Source: Gammaproteobacteria bacterium (GTDB lineage Bacteria > Pseudomonadota > Gammaproteobacteria > Acidiferrobacterales > Sulfurifustaceae). From it: a stretch of 64,000 bases of DNA. Shown piece after piece: positions 1-10,000 of the stretch. The DNA lies in contig SCRL01000058.1 of the NCBI GenBank assembly GCA_004298065.1, positions 1 to 64,000 on the forward strand, given 5' to 3'. The stretch's first letter is position 1, and every line of letters starts with the position of its first letter. A program made the translations under genes and the position numbers. Under the pieces are notes generated by a model that saw nothing but the letters and a program-made list of their open reading frames with translations, made no database searches and was not told the DNA's origin.

Positions 1-1794
1 CCGCTTGCCGATCACCAGCATGTAGGGGATGCGCTGTAAGGTATGTTCGCGAATTTTAAAGCCTATTTTCTCGTTTCTCAAGTCGGATTCGACCCGGAAC
101 CCCTGTTTTTTCAGCGTTTCTTCGACATGGCGCGCATGCTCGTCCTGCTGGTCGGTGATGGTCAGGATCGTCGCCTGCACCGGGGCGAGCCAGGCCGGGA
201 ATGCGCCGGCGTGCTCTTCGATCAGGATGCCGATGAAGCGCTCCATGGAGCCGAACACCGCCCGGTGCAGCATCACCGGCACCTGTTTGGTGCCGTCCTC
301 GGCGATGTAATGCGCGCCCAGGCGCCCGGGCATGGAGAAGTCCACCTGGATAGTGCCGCACTGCCAGAGCCGGCCGATGGAGTCCTTGAGCGAGAACTCG
401 ATTTTGGGGCCGTAGAACGCCCCCTCGCCCGGTTGCAGGTCCCACGGGAGGTTTTTGCTGTTGAGCGCCTGTTCGAGCGCGTGCTCAGCCTTGTCCCAGA
501 GCTCGTCGGCGCCGATGCGGTTGGCCGGCCGGGTCGAGAGCTTGTAGAGGATGTCCTTGAAGCCAAAGTCGGCGTAGACCTTGTGCAGCAGGTCGATGAA
601 CCGCGCCACCTCGCTCTGGATCTGGTCCTCGGTGCAGAAGATATGGGCGTCGTCCTGGGTGAAGCCGCGCACCCGCATCAGGCCGTGCAGCGCGCCCGAC
701 TGTTCGTTGCGGTGGCACGAGCCGAACTCGGCCAGGCGCAGCGGCAGGTCGCGGTAGCTCTTGAGGCCCTGGTTGTACACCTGGATGTGGCACGGGCAGT
801 TCATGGGCTTTACGGCATACAGCCGCTTCTCCGATTCGGTGATGAACATGTCGGCGTGAAATTTGTCCCAGTGCCCGGACTTCTCCCACAACGTACGGTC
901 CACGAGTTGCGGCGTGCGGATTTCACGATAGTCATTGGCCGCCCAAAGGTCGCTCATGTAGCGCTGCACGGTCTGGTACAGGCGCCAGCCGCGCTCGTGC
1001 CAGAACACCATGCCCGGCGCCTCTTCCTGCACGTGGAACAGGTCGAGCGCGCGCCCGACCTTGCGGTGGTCGCGCTTCTCGGCCTCTTCGATGCGGTGCA
1101 GGTAGGTCTTGAGGTCGTCGTCGGTGCGCCAGGCGGTGCCGTAGATGCGTGCCAGCATCTCGTTGCGCGAGTCGCCGCGCCAGTAGGCGCCGGCAACCTT
1201 CATGAGCTTGAACGCCCGCAGCTTGCCGGTCGAGGGCACGTGCGGCCCGCGGCACAGGTCCACGAACTCGCCCTGGCGGTAGAGCGAGATGTCCTCGCCC
1301 TGCGGGATGCTCTCGATGATCTGCGCCTTATATTCTTCACCCATGTCGCGGAAGAACTTCACCGCCGCGTCGCGCGCCATGACCGAGCGGTGCACCGGAT
1401 AGTCGCGCTTGACGATCTCGCGCATGCGCTCCTCGATCGCCGCCAGGTCTTCCTCGGTAAAGCCGCGCTTGAAGGCGAAGTCATAGTAGAAGCCGTCCTC
1501 GATCACCGGCCCGATGGTGACCTGCGCCTCGGGGAACAGTTCTTTTACCGCCTGCGCCAGCAGGTGCGCCGTCGAGTGGCGCAGCACCTCCAGGCCCTCG
1601 GGGGCCTTGTCGGTGACGATGGCGATCTCGGCGTCGGTCTCGACCTTGCAGGAGGTATCGACCAGCTTGCCATTGACCTTGCCGGCGAGCGCGGCGCGCG
1701 CGAGGCCGGCGCCAATGTCGGCGGCGATCTCGGCGACGGTCAGGGGCTTGTCGTACGAACGGCGGCTGCCGTCGGGAAGCGTAATTACGGGCAT
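1..1794 (-). CDS. thrS: threonyl-tRNA synthetase, 3' end beyond window
   Basis: Charges tRNA-Thr with threonine in the cytoplasm. Reading the minus strand from the ATG at 1794 gives 598 codons without a stop; the gene runs off the left edge, and since the family is about 640 residues roughly 40 C-terminal residues are missing. The start [12 protein letters not shown] opens a TGS domain. The editing domain shows HSTAH and CRGPH (zinc/editing site residues), and the class II catalytic core shows [19 protein letters not shown] and the [13 protein letters not shown] motif 3 region, followed by the start of the anticodon-binding domain. In relatives infC, rpmI and rplT follow; they would lie outside this window. 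Identity is certain, only the end is unseen. Confidence 0.97.
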   Translation of the reverse strand, partial: MPVITLPDGSRRSYDKPLTVAEIAADIGAGLARAALAGKVNGKLVDTSCKVETDAEIAIVTDKAPEGLEVLRHSTAHLLAQAVKELFPEAQVTIGPVIEDGFYYDFAFKRGFTEEDLAAIEERMREIVKRDYPVHRSVMARDAAVKFFRDMGEEYKAQIIESIPQGEDISLYRQGEFVDLCRGPHVPSTGKLRAFKLMKVAGAYWRGDSRNEMLARIYGTAWRTDDDLKTYLHRIEEAEKRDHRKVGRALDLFHVQEEAPGMVFWHERGWRLYQTVQRYMSDLWAANDYREIRTPQLVDRTLWEKSGHWDKFHADMFITESEKRLYAVKPMNCPCHIQVYNQGLKSYRDLPLRLAEFGSCHRNEQSGALHGLMRVRGFTQDDAHIFCTEDQIQSEVARFIDLLHKVYADFGFKDILYKLSTRPANRIGADELWDKAEHALEQALNSKNLPWDLQPGEGAFYGPKIEFSLKDSIGRLWQCGTIQVDFSMPGRLGAHYIAEDGTKQVPVMLHRAVFGSMERFIGILIEEHAGAFPAWLAPVQATILTITDQQDEHARHVEETLKKQGFRVESDLRNEKIGFKIREHTLQRIPYMLVIGKR

Positions 1795-1877
1795 GGACGA
1801 CCCTTTCTCAGTGGCGACCTCTACGAGCGGCCGCGTAAATGGGTTTCATGCAGTGCGCGAGGAACCCGGGTTGAAAT

Positions 1878-1952
1878 TGGTAGGCGCGAGTGGGATCGAA
1901 CCACCGACCACTACCATGTCAAGGTAGTGCTCTACCACTGAGCTACGCGCCT
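1878..1952 (-). tRNA. tRNA-Val (GAC)
   Basis: The minus strand folds as a complete tRNA: 7-bp acceptor AGGCGCG/CGCGCCT with encoded CCA, D arm with AGCTCAGTGGTAGAGC, anticodon stem CTACC/GGTAG around loop TTGACAT (anticodon GAC, valine) and T arm with GGTTCGATCC. It lies just upstream of thrS in the same orientation. A weak possible promoter (TTGTTC, 18-nt spacer, TATCTT) is seen upstream on the minus strand. Confidence 0.95.
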
Positions 1953-2033
1953 GCAAGGCGGCGCAAGATAGCACGACCAGGCGATTCCGAACAAGATTTC
2001 TGGCTCGAAGAGTCTCTGAAATAAGAGTTTCTG

Positions 2034-2107
2034 GCCACAGAGGGCACAGAGAACACAGAGGTTAGGAGGGGTTGGTTTTTCTCTGTGACCTCTGTGTACT
2101 CTGTGGC
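2034..2107. repeat. long inverted repeat built from CACAGAG units
   Basis: The left arm (2034-2060) and the reverse complement of the right arm (2081-2107) agree at 23 of 27 positions. Each arm is GC plus three CACAGAG units separated by 2 variable bases (9-nt period). The unpaired 20 nt between include a T run. It lies immediately downstream of uvrB (minus strand) and upstream of tRNA-Val, so it can act as a terminator, but the iterated unit structure suggests a dispersed repeat family. Confidence 0.85.
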
Positions 2108-2120
2108 TGACCTTCATTTT

Positions 2121-4160
2121 TTAACCGGTCTTTCTCGTTATAACCCCGAAGCGCCCGGTTTCGATGGCGCGGATTTTGTCGCGCAGCTGCGCCGCCTTCT
2201 CGAACTCCAGATTGCGCGCGTGCTGGTACATCTCCTTCTCCAGCCGCCCCAGCAGCTTGCCGAGCGCATCCGGCGCCATGGTCTCGTACTGGGCCGCCTC
2301 TTCGGCGGCCTTGAGCGCCTCGCGCGGTGTGCGCCCGGCTGGCGCGTATCTCGCCTCCGGCACATCCTCGATGATTTCCTTGACCGCCTTGATCACGCTC
2401 CGCGGCGTGATGCCGTGCGCCGTGTTGTAGGTCGTCTGCTTGTGCCGGCGACGCTCGGTTTCGTCGAGCGCCGCGCGCATGGAACCGGTGACGGTATCGG
2501 CGTACAGGATGACCTTGCCGTGGACATTGCGCGCCGCGCGACCGATGGTCTGGATGAGCGAGCGCGTCGAGCGCAGGAAGCCTTCCTTGTCGGCGTCGAG
2601 GATCGCCACCAGCGACACCTCGGGGAGGTCCAACCCCTCGCGCAACAGGTTGATCCCGACCACCACATCGAACACCCCGGCGCGCAGGTCGCGAATGATC
2701 TCCACGCGCTCGACAGTCTCGATGTCCGAATGCAGGTAACGCACCTTCACGCCGTGCTCGTGAAAATACTCGGTCAGGTCCTCGGCCATGCGCTTGGTAA
2801 GCGTCGTTACCAGTACGCGCTCGCCCGCCTCCACGCGTGCGCGGATTTCCGAGAGCAAGTCGTCCACCTGGCTCGTCACCGGTCGGACCTCGACGTCCGG
2901 ATCGATAAGGCCGGTCGGGCGTACCACCTGGTCCACGACCACGCCCTGGCAATGTTCCAGCTCATACGGTCCCGGCGTGGCCGACACGAAAATGGCCTGC
3001 GGCATGAGCTTCTCGAATTCGTCGAAACGCAGCGGGCGATTGTCGAGCGCCGACGGCAGGCGGAAGCCGTACTCGACGAGCGTTTCCTTGCGCGAGCGGT
3101 CGCCGCGGTACATGCCGCCGAGCTGCGGCACGGTGACGTGCGATTCGTCGATCACCAGGAGCGCGTTGTCCGGCAGGTAGTCGATGAGGGTCGGCGGCGG
3201 CTCGCCGGGCTTGCGGCCGGTGAGGTAGCGCGAATAGTTTTCGATGCCGTTGCAGTAGCCGAGCTCGCGTAGCATTTCGAGATCGTAGAGCGTGCGCTGC
3301 TCCAGGCGCTGGGCCTCGACCAGCTTGTTTGCCCCCTTCAGCACATCCAGCCGCGCGCGCAGCTCGGTCTTGATGGCGTCGAGTACGTTCAGGATGGTCT
3401 CACGTGGCGTGACGTAGTGGCTTTTGGGGTAAATCGTGGTGCGCGCCAGCTTGGCGGCCACCTCGCCCGTGAGCGGGTCGAACTCGGATAGCCCCTCGAT
3501 GTCGTCGCCGAACAGCTCCACGCGCACCGCCAGGCGCTCGGATTCGGCCGGGAAAATATCGATCACGTCGCCGTGCACCCGGAACGTGCCGCGGCGCAGC
3601 TCCATGTCGTTGCGCGTGTACTGCATTTCCGCCAGGCGTTTCAAAATCGCGCGTTGGTCCATGCGCGTGCCGCGCTTCAGGTGCAGGATCATGGCGTGGT
3701 AGGCGTCCACGTCGCCCAGGCCGTAGATGGCGGACACGGTAGCGACGATGATTACGTCCGGCCGTTCGAGCAGCGCCTTGGTGGCCGACAGGCGCATCTG
3801 CTCGATGTGCTCGTTGATCGAGGCGTCTTTCTCTATATAGGTATCGCTCGAAGGAACGTAGGCTTCAGGCTGGTAGTAGTCGTAGTACGACACGAAGTAC
3901 TCGACCGCGTTCTTCGGGAAGAAATCGCGGAACTCGGAGTACAGCTGCGCTGCCAGGGTTTTGTTCGGCGCCAGCACCAGTGTCGGGCGCTGCACCTGCG
4001 CGATCACGTTGGCGACGGTGAAGGTCTTGCCCGAGCCGGTGACGCCGAGCAGCGTCTGGTACGCCTCGCCTCGGCCGAGTCCGTCCATGAGCGCACGGAT
4101 CGCTTCCGGCTGGTCGCCGGCGGGCTCGAAGGGGCTGACGAGGTGAAACGGCTCGCTCAT
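2121..4160 (-). CDS. uvrB: UvrABC excinuclease subunit B
   Basis: Damage-verifying helicase subunit of nucleotide excision repair; it is loaded by UvrA and recruits UvrC. The 679 residues match the family length. Visible are the Walker A loop GVTGSGKT (residues 39-46), the damage-probing beta-hairpin [12 protein letters not shown] (from about residue 92), the DESH box, helicase motif [13 protein letters not shown], and a C-terminal UVR motif ([20 protein letters not shown]) that contacts UvrC. It is divergent from the aminotransferase gene at 4228 with a very short spacer. No LexA-type CTGT-N8-ACAG box is visible in that spacer, so SOS control is not supported by the sequence. Confidence 0.98.
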   Translation of the reverse strand: MSEPFHLVSPFEPAGDQPEAIRALMDGLGRGEAYQTLLGVTGSGKTFTVANVIAQVQRPTLVLAPNKTLAAQLYSEFRDFFPKNAVEYFVSYYDYYQPEAYVPSSDTYIEKDASINEHIEQMRLSATKALLERPDVIIVATVSAIYGLGDVDAYHAMILHLKRGTRMDQRAILKRLAEMQYTRNDMELRRGTFRVHGDVIDIFPAESERLAVRVELFGDDIEGLSEFDPLTGEVAAKLARTTIYPKSHYVTPRETILNVLDAIKTELRARLDVLKGANKLVEAQRLEQRTLYDLEMLRELGYCNGIENYSRYLTGRKPGEPPPTLIDYLPDNALLVIDESHVTVPQLGGMYRGDRSRKETLVEYGFRLPSALDNRPLRFDEFEKLMPQAIFVSATPGPYELEHCQGVVVDQVVRPTGLIDPDVEVRPVTSQVDDLLSEIRARVEAGERVLVTTLTKRMAEDLTEYFHEHGVKVRYLHSDIETVERVEIIRDLRAGVFDVVVGINLLREGLDLPEVSLVAILDADKEGFLRSTRSLIQTIGRAARNVHGKVILYADTVTGSMRAALDETERRRHKQTTYNTAHGITPRSVIKAVKEIIEDVPEARYAPAGRTPREALKAAEEAAQYETMAPDALGKLLGRLEKEMYQHARNLEFEKAAQLRDKIRAIETGRFGVITRKTG

Positions 4161-4227
4161 GGCTACGTCTTTAACGGAGGTTCGGGTATATTAGCGCAGT
4201 TTGCTAGATTCCTTTTCGAGAAAAGCC

Positions 4228-5418
4228 TTGTCCGACATCCATTTATCCAGCCGCGTCCGCCGCATCAAGCCCTCGCCCACCCTTGCCGTCACTGCCCGCG
4301 CCGCGGCGCTGAAAGCGCAGGGACGCGATGTCGTCGGCCTCGGCGCCGGCGAGCCCGACTTCGACACACCGGACCATATTAAGGAAGCGGCGATCCGCGC
4401 TATCCGCGACGGTTTCACCAAGTACACCGCCGTCGCCGGCACGGTCACGCTGCGCAAGGCCATCGCCGCCAAGTTCAAGCGCGAAAACAATCTCGATTAC
4501 ACGCCCGACGAGATTCTGGTGTCGGTCGGCGGCAAGCAGAGCTTTTACAACCTCGCCATGGCGCTGCTGGATGCCGGCGACGAGGTCATCATCCCGGCGC
4601 CCTACTGGGTGTCATACCCGGACATGGTGCTGCTCGCCGACGGCAAACCGGTGATCGTCTCCGCCGGCATCGAGCAGAACTACAAGATCACCGCCGCGCA
4701 GCTCAAGGTCGCGATTACGCCCAAGACGCGGCTGTTCGTGATCAATAGTCCGTCGAATCCCACCGGCATGGCCTATTCGCGCGCCGAGCTGGCGGCGCTG
4801 GGCGAAGTGCTGCGGGTGCACCCGCACGTGCTGATCGCCACCGACGACATGTACGAGCATATCCTGTGGTCGGGCGAGCCGTTTGCGAACATCGTCAATG
4901 CCTGTCCGGACCTGAAAGATCGAACCATCGTGCTGAACGGCGTGTCCAAGGCTTATGCCATGACCGGCTGGCGCATCGGCTATTGCGCCGGCCCGAAGCC
5001 GCTGATCGAGGCCATGACCAACATCCAGTCGCAGAGCACCTCGAACCCGACCTCCATCGCCCAGGTGGCGGCCGAGGCGGCGCTGAACGGCGACCAGGCG
5101 TGCATGCAGCCGATGCTGAAGGCGTTCAAGCAGCGCCACGACCACGTGGTCGCGCGGCTCAATAAAATCCGCGGCGTGCGCTGCCTGCCGAACCAGGGCA
5201 CGTTCTACGCCTTCGCCGATTTCTCCGGCGCCATCAGAAATCTCGGCGTGAAGAACGACCTCGAATTGGCCGAACTGGTTCTCAACAAGGTCGAAGTCGC
5301 GCTGGTGCCAGGTTCGGCTTTCGGTGCTGAAGGCCACATGCGCCTGTCCTACGCGACCTCGCTCGAATTGCTCGATAAGGCGCTCGACCGGTTGGAAAAG
5401 CTGCTCGGCAGCGCCTGA
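4228..5418 (+). CDS. aspC: aspartate-type aminotransferase (PLP, class I)
   Basis: PLP-dependent class I aminotransferase of the type Ib aspartate aminotransferase group, probably interconverting aspartate/oxaloacetate and glutamate/2-oxoglutarate. Seen: GLGAGEPDFDTPDHIK near the N-terminus, NSPSNPTGMAYS, and the Schiff-base lysine in NGVSKAYAMTGWRIGY; the C-terminal RLSYAT carries the substrate-carboxylate arginine. The frame is open from 4201, but TTG at 4228 (giving SDIHLSSRVRRIKPSPT) matches the family N-terminus best and yields 396 residues; both candidate starts are TTG. A TATATT at 4187-4192 could be a -10 box. Substrate preference cannot be fixed from sequence alone. Confidence 0.9.
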   Translation: MSDIHLSSRVRRIKPSPTLAVTARAAALKAQGRDVVGLGAGEPDFDTPDHIKEAAIRAIRDGFTKYTAVAGTVTLRKAIAAKFKRENNLDYTPDEILVSVGGKQSFYNLAMALLDAGDEVIIPAPYWVSYPDMVLLADGKPVIVSAGIEQNYKITAAQLKVAITPKTRLFVINSPSNPTGMAYSRAELAALGEVLRVHPHVLIATDDMYEHILWSGEPFANIVNACPDLKDRTIVLNGVSKAYAMTGWRIGYCAGPKPLIEAMTNIQSQSTSNPTSIAQVAAEAALNGDQACMQPMLKAFKQRHDHVVARLNKIRGVRCLPNQGTFYAFADFSGAIRNLGVKNDLELAELVLNKVEVALVPGSAFGAEGHMRLSYATSLELLDKALDRLEKLLGSA

Positions 5419-5429
5419 GAGATCCGGCC

Positions 5430-6095
5430 ATGTGGTACCGCCGCACCCTTCCCCTCTTCTTCGCGGCGGTGTTTGTCTGGACCTCCGCGCCGGCGGCGGA
5501 TGAATTCGACCTTTTCGACATCAACGAAGGCGAGTTGCGTTTTCTTGATCGCCCGCCCGAAAAGCCGCCGCACCTGCACAGCACCCACGTTTTTATTTCC
5601 GAAGACTCACTCAAGTCCGGCTGGGTGACGGCCAAGCAGTGCCATTACCACCTCGACAAGGTGTCGGCGTTGCAGGTGGTGTTCAACCCGCGCCGTGTGC
5701 GCAATATCCGGATTCTGCAATCCGACAACATCGAGCGCGCCTGGGTCGAAGGCGCAAGCGTGCAGGTGACGAATGTGGGCAACGACGCGGTACTGTGCAT
5801 CCTGAGCGAGAACCTCGCGATCAAACGAAACGACGCCGAGCGCACGTATGAATGGCACGGCGGACCGTACATGCGCCGGTTTCTCGACGGCTATTTCCCG
5901 ATGCAGGTGAAGCTCGCCATCGACTACCCACCCGACCGGCTGCGACTCGACAGCATCGATCCGGGCACGCTGCGTTTCAAGACCGTGTCCAATCCCGGCA
6001 TGATACGGCTCGATGCCCTGTTCGAGGGAAAACTCGACATCACCATCCGTTTCGCCGACACCGGCGTACCGCCCGCCGGGATAGGTTGGCAGTAG
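5430..6095 (+). CDS. secreted protein of unknown function
   Basis: I do not recognise a family. The 221-residue product starts with a classical Sec signal peptide (RR, a hydrophobic stretch, then a likely cut after SAPA), so it is probably periplasmic. The mature part is acidic at its start (DEFDLFDINEGELRF), contains two cysteines (AKQCHYH and AVLCILS) about 50 residues apart that could form a disulfide, and is predicted by eye to be mostly beta-strand. It starts 11 bases after the aminotransferase stop, so co-transcription is likely. No catalytic motif is visible. Confidence 0.75.
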   Translation: MWYRRTLPLFFAAVFVWTSAPAADEFDLFDINEGELRFLDRPPEKPPHLHSTHVFISEDSLKSGWVTAKQCHYHLDKVSALQVVFNPRRVRNIRILQSDNIERAWVEGASVQVTNVGNDAVLCILSENLAIKRNDAERTYEWHGGPYMRRFLDGYFPMQVKLAIDYPPDRLRLDSIDPGTLRFKTVSNPGMIRLDALFEGKLDITIRFADTGVPPAGIGWQ

Positions 6096-6193
6096 CCCTC
6101 TTGCAAGCCGGGTCGGACTTGGCATAATTTCCGGCCACAAGGAAGAAGCAAGCTGCACTGCATGGTGCGGCTGACAATCAGGGAGGATGTCGG

Positions 6194-6772
6194 GTGGAGT
6201 CATTTCCATTTCCTGCGTCGCTACGCACTGCCCATCGCGCGCGATGCCGGCTTCGCGGCCAATCCCTTACCCAACTCATGGCAGTGCTTGCCATCGCAGG
6301 CGTACTCGCCGCGACTGCTGCGCCCGCGATGCAAAATATCGTGTACGAGCAGCGCTTGACCGCCTATGTCAACGAGCTGTTCGGCGATTTGCAGCTTGCC
6401 CGCAGCGAGGCCATCAAACGTGTCGTCCAGGTAACCTTGTGTAAGAGCAGCGACGGTGCCGCGTGTTCCACCACGTCCAATTGGCAAAGCGGCTGGATCG
6501 TGTTCGTTGACACCGACGGCGACGAGACGGCGGATTCCGGCGAGACGATCATCAAGGTGCGTCAGGCGCTGGAAAGCGGCGTCACCCTGCGGTACGGAAG
6601 CAGCTACGATTACGTGTATTACAAATCCGACGGCACTGCCTGGCCCAACGCCACGTTCACATTCTGCGATACGCGCGGTGCCAGCTACGCCCGGGCCATT
6701 ATCGTGTCGAACACCGGCCGGGCCCGTACCTCCAGCGAAGCCTCCGACGGCGGCGCGCTAAGTTGCAGTTGA
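6194..6772 (+). CDS. GspH/FimT-type pseudopilin
   Basis: Minor pseudopilin-like protein of type IV pilus or type II secretion systems (192 residues). The GTG start at 6194 is supported by a GGGAGGA ribosome site 6 bases upstream. A basic 20-residue leader ends in CRLRG, followed by QSLTQLMAVLAIAGVLAATA: a prepilin cleavage glycine and hydrophobic N-terminal helix. The globular part has LARSEAIKR and WQSGWIVFVD, typical of GspH/FimT proteins, and cysteines at LCKSSDGAACS and TFCDT. Position +5 after the cleavage site is Gln instead of the usual Glu. No other pilus gene is near, so it is an isolated minor pilin. Confidence 0.87.
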   Translation: MESFPFPASLRTAHRARCRLRGQSLTQLMAVLAIAGVLAATAAPAMQNIVYEQRLTAYVNELFGDLQLARSEAIKRVVQVTLCKSSDGAACSTTSNWQSGWIVFVDTDGDETADSGETIIKVRQALESGVTLRYGSSYDYVYYKSDGTAWPNATFTFCDTRGASYARAIIVSNTGRARTSSEASDGGALSCS

Positions 6773-6823
6773 AGCCGCTTCGCCTTGACCCTCCCGGAGT
6801 CGGGCCGTAAACTACGCGCCCCT

Positions 6824-6899
6824 TCCCCGGTAGCTCAGTCGGTAGAGCATCTGACTGTTAATCAGAGTGTCCGTGGTTCGAGTCCACGCCGGGGAGCCA
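6824..6899 (+). tRNA. tRNA-Asn (GTT)
   Basis: Complete cloverleaf: acceptor TCCCCGG/CCGGGGA with encoded CCA, D arm TAGCTCAGTCGGTAGAGC, anticodon stem CTGAC/ATCAG-type pairing around GTT, T arm GTGGTTCGAGTCCAC. It marks the left border of the accessory pocket holding the helicase and toxin-antitoxin genes. I searched downstream for a duplicated tRNA 3' end and saw none. Confidence 0.96.
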
Positions 6900-6996
6900 T
6901 CTTTCCATAATCGCGAAACACCCATACCGCCCGGGAGCCCAAACCCGGGAAGCTGGCCAATGCCAGAGGGTCACTCTTCATGCGCCCCAATCCCGC

Positions 6997-7037
6997 CGGT
7001 CCCGTTGGATTAAGAAATCGCGGGGTTCCGGATTAGC
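6997..7037 (-). repeat. possible degenerate third copy of the pocket repeat
   Basis: On the minus strand this stretch reads CCCCGCGATTTCTT, AATCCAAC, GGGACC, matching in order the core elements of the copies at 10872-10975 and 11752-11867 (CCCCGTTATTTC, AATCYAAC, GG-GCCC) but with short deletions. Orientation is opposite to the other two. It lies between tRNA-Asn and the helicase stop. The match is short and by eye. Confidence 0.4.
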
Positions 7038-7055
7038 TGGAAAAGTAGAACGTCC

Positions 7056-10000
7056 CTATTTCTTTTCGCAATTCAGGCTCAGGCGGTCCGCGTCGGTGTA
7101 GGCATTCCCCAATACGGGCAACATCTGCGCAAGATGCGAGAACGCACCGGCATCTTTCCATGCCTCGCGTTTTCCAATGACGTACACGCGACGCTTTGCT
7201 CGGGTCACGGCCACATTAAGAAGATTAGGCGGATGCCCTGCCCAACGCCGCGCACCAGAAGATCCGTCCGCGGGCGCCCCGAGAACAATTACTACGGTAT
7301 CTGCTTCCTTGCCCTGGAAGGTATGCACCGTACCGACTCGATCTCGTGTCCACTCCCAGGCTTTACCCGGTAACCGGTCGACTATTGAGCGATCACTTCG
7401 GATCATCTCGCGCAACTTGTGGGCAACAATCCGGAACGGCGTGATAAAAAAGATGTCTGGGTCTTCGAGGCCCGCGTCCAATAGCTTGCGTAGCAGGTCA
7501 GTAGCCCATTTACCCTCGGTCTCTGACCACTTGCCAATGGCGTCGGCTGCTGGGTTATCGATCCACAAACTCTCGCCGAGAACCTTGCCGATTGGTGAGA
7601 CTCCAAGCGGCGTTCCGTACACCATCAGCCCGTTGTAGGCCACATGGTTGGATATCTTGAACATCGGGTTTTCGCAGCGTCGATGAACACGCAGCGGTGA
7701 ACCCACCCAGATGTCGCCGTCATCGGTCAGGATGTCAGTTCCAAACCAACTTACCCGGTCCGCGAGCGTCTGGGCCGACATCTCCGGGGCCGCCCACTCT
7801 TCGGTATTAACTCCAAACTCTGAGAATATAGAGCGGATAAGTTTAGGGGGCGTGGTGACCACTGGTTGTATTTGTAACGGGTCGCCAATCACAACGGCTC
7901 GTCTCGCCCGCCATAGCGCCCCAACTGCGGCCTGTGGCACAGCTTGCCCCGTTTCGTCAATCAGTAACCAGCCAAGCTGTTCCCGTCCAAGGGGACCAAA
8001 GAGCCGGGCCGTCGAGGCGAAAGTCGTAGAAATTACCGGCACCACCAGGAATAGACTGGCCCAAAGCGAGTGCCGCGCCGGCTCCTGTTGCTCTTTGAGC
8101 ACCCGACCCTTCATTACATCCAAAGCGGCCCGCAGATTGTGGCGCAGCGGCTTGGCAGCCGCATCGATAAATGCACGGTGGAGTGCAAATGCTTCCACAA
8201 AGAGCGCATCGCGAGCCTTCTGCCAGTCCTCAAATACCCATGGGGACTGAAGCTGCAAACTACTGTCTTCCTGAGCCCAGAACATTTCGTCCGCAAAATT
8301 GGCCCCGGCTTTCGCGCGAAGCGCTGCTATCGTAACCGCAATTTGTGCTAGTGCATGGTCAGCCTTCTGTTTTTCCAACTCAGAGCTACTGACACTCTTC
8401 TTGGCGGCCAGTAGCTCCTGAGCGGCCTTCTGTTCAGCTTCTGCTGCCGTATGCATCTGGGTTCGCGCCTTTTTAAGAACCTCGAACGCTTCCGCAATAC
8501 GGTCACGCCATTCGCGATAAGCACGGGTCCAGAACAGTCTGGCAAAGAAACCGGGCCGCATACGATCAATGGCGGCGCGATCCTCCATCGCCTTATGCTC
8601 GGCATCGGCTGCCTTGGCATGCAAGTGCTTGGTGATTTCCTCCTTCTCCGCGGCGGATGCAAGAGCTTGCTCAGCGGTTGTTAAAGCACGAGCGGCGTCA
8701 TCTGCTCGCCTGGCGGCTTCTGGCCTCTGGCGTACCGCCTCGTAGCCGGCCTGTGCCTGCTTCTGCAAGGCCTCGACAACCTTGAGTTTGGCTAGAAAGT
8801 TACGGCGCGCGGTGCGCCAACGCTCCAATGCTTCGATTTCGCTACGAGGTGGCTGCTCGATAGTGACGACATCGAGAACTTTTTGTTCATCGTCTTCTTC
8901 CCCCTCATCATCCTCGGCTTCGGGCTGATCACCGCCCAAGACCGCCTTGAGGTAACGCGCCATCCCGCGCTTCTTGTGCCAATAGAAAGACTGGATAAAC
9001 GCAGAGCGATTGGCAGAGTTACCCAACACCGCGGCAGTCAACCCCCAGGTTGCACCGTCTTCGATGGAGCCCTTCCCCGCAGCAACAGCGTCTGAAATGG
9101 ACTGAAAATACTGAGCCGGCGGGTCTAAGTCGTCAGCAATCGCCGAGGCGGAGGGAATCTCACGGCTAATGTTCTCAACCGCCTTGTTGTTCGACGAAGC
9201 CACCACGATCTCATGGCCGATCAAACTCTCGTCGAGTTGATATAAGTGGGTATAGGCCTGCCCCGTCTTCATGCTAGTGACGTGGGAGAAGGCCTGCACC
9301 GGTTTGTCGAATTTCGACATCGCGATGGCCCGATCCAGCACCACCTTCGCCACGATGTCGCGCAGCAATGTGGTTTTACCGGTCCCGGGCGGTCCATTCA
9401 CGGCCGCCATGCCGCCATTGGCGAGTTCCGCCACCGAATGATTAATAGCGGCCTGCTGCATCAACACCAATGGATAGCGACCGGGGCCCGGCCAACGTGT
9501 TAGGGGCGTTCGGTTGGGTGCAAGAGTCTTAGCGACAATATCTTTGTCCTGCACCACATCTTGCCGTTCCCTGGATGGTGCCATCCCCATATAAGCCGCA
9601 AGCGGCTGTCCGATCTGGCCACTCCCAAATGCGGTTCGGGCCTTAACCAGGTCATCGATAAAAAAGCTGTTGAGGAGTTCTGGTTCCGGGGCCTCGTTGT
9701 AGGCACCCCACTGCGGCACACGGATGGCGACACCCGGCCGCAGCACTTCCTCTTCAGGTAGGTTCAATACTTTTGTGAGCCAGCCTATAGCCTGGACGAT
9801 GTCCGAATTGGTTAGGGGAAATATCTTGCCCTCTTCATCTTGCCGGATCAGTCGCCTTTCCAGTTCCGCCTTGATTGTGCGTTCGGCTTCCGAAAAACCC
9901 GCCAGCCCCTTCAGTCGACTGGCACGCACCTGGCCATAGCCCCACGCGAAGCTCGACAGAAACGTCTTGTCCTCGACCGGTCGGCCTTGGCTATCCACCA

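Noticed and set aside
43-1941. Long open frames antisense to thrS, lepA (17180-18565), sdhA (24172-25944), pyrG (33551-35353) and others
   Set aside because: They mirror well-identified genes, have Arg/Ala/His-rich compositions typical of high-GC shadow frames, and match no family.
2034-2107. CRISPR array
   Set aside because: The periodic CACAGAG units are only 7 bp with 2-bp gaps and form inverted arms; there are no spacers and no cas genes in the window.
4161-4227. LexA box for uvrB
   Set aside because: No CTGT-N8-ACAG-like sequence in the uvrB-aminotransferase spacer.
7036-7060. Remnant of a transposon end next to the helicase stop (AAAAGTAGAACGTCCCTATT)
   Set aside because: It resembles sequences seen near small transposases, but no inverted partner or transposase fragment is present.
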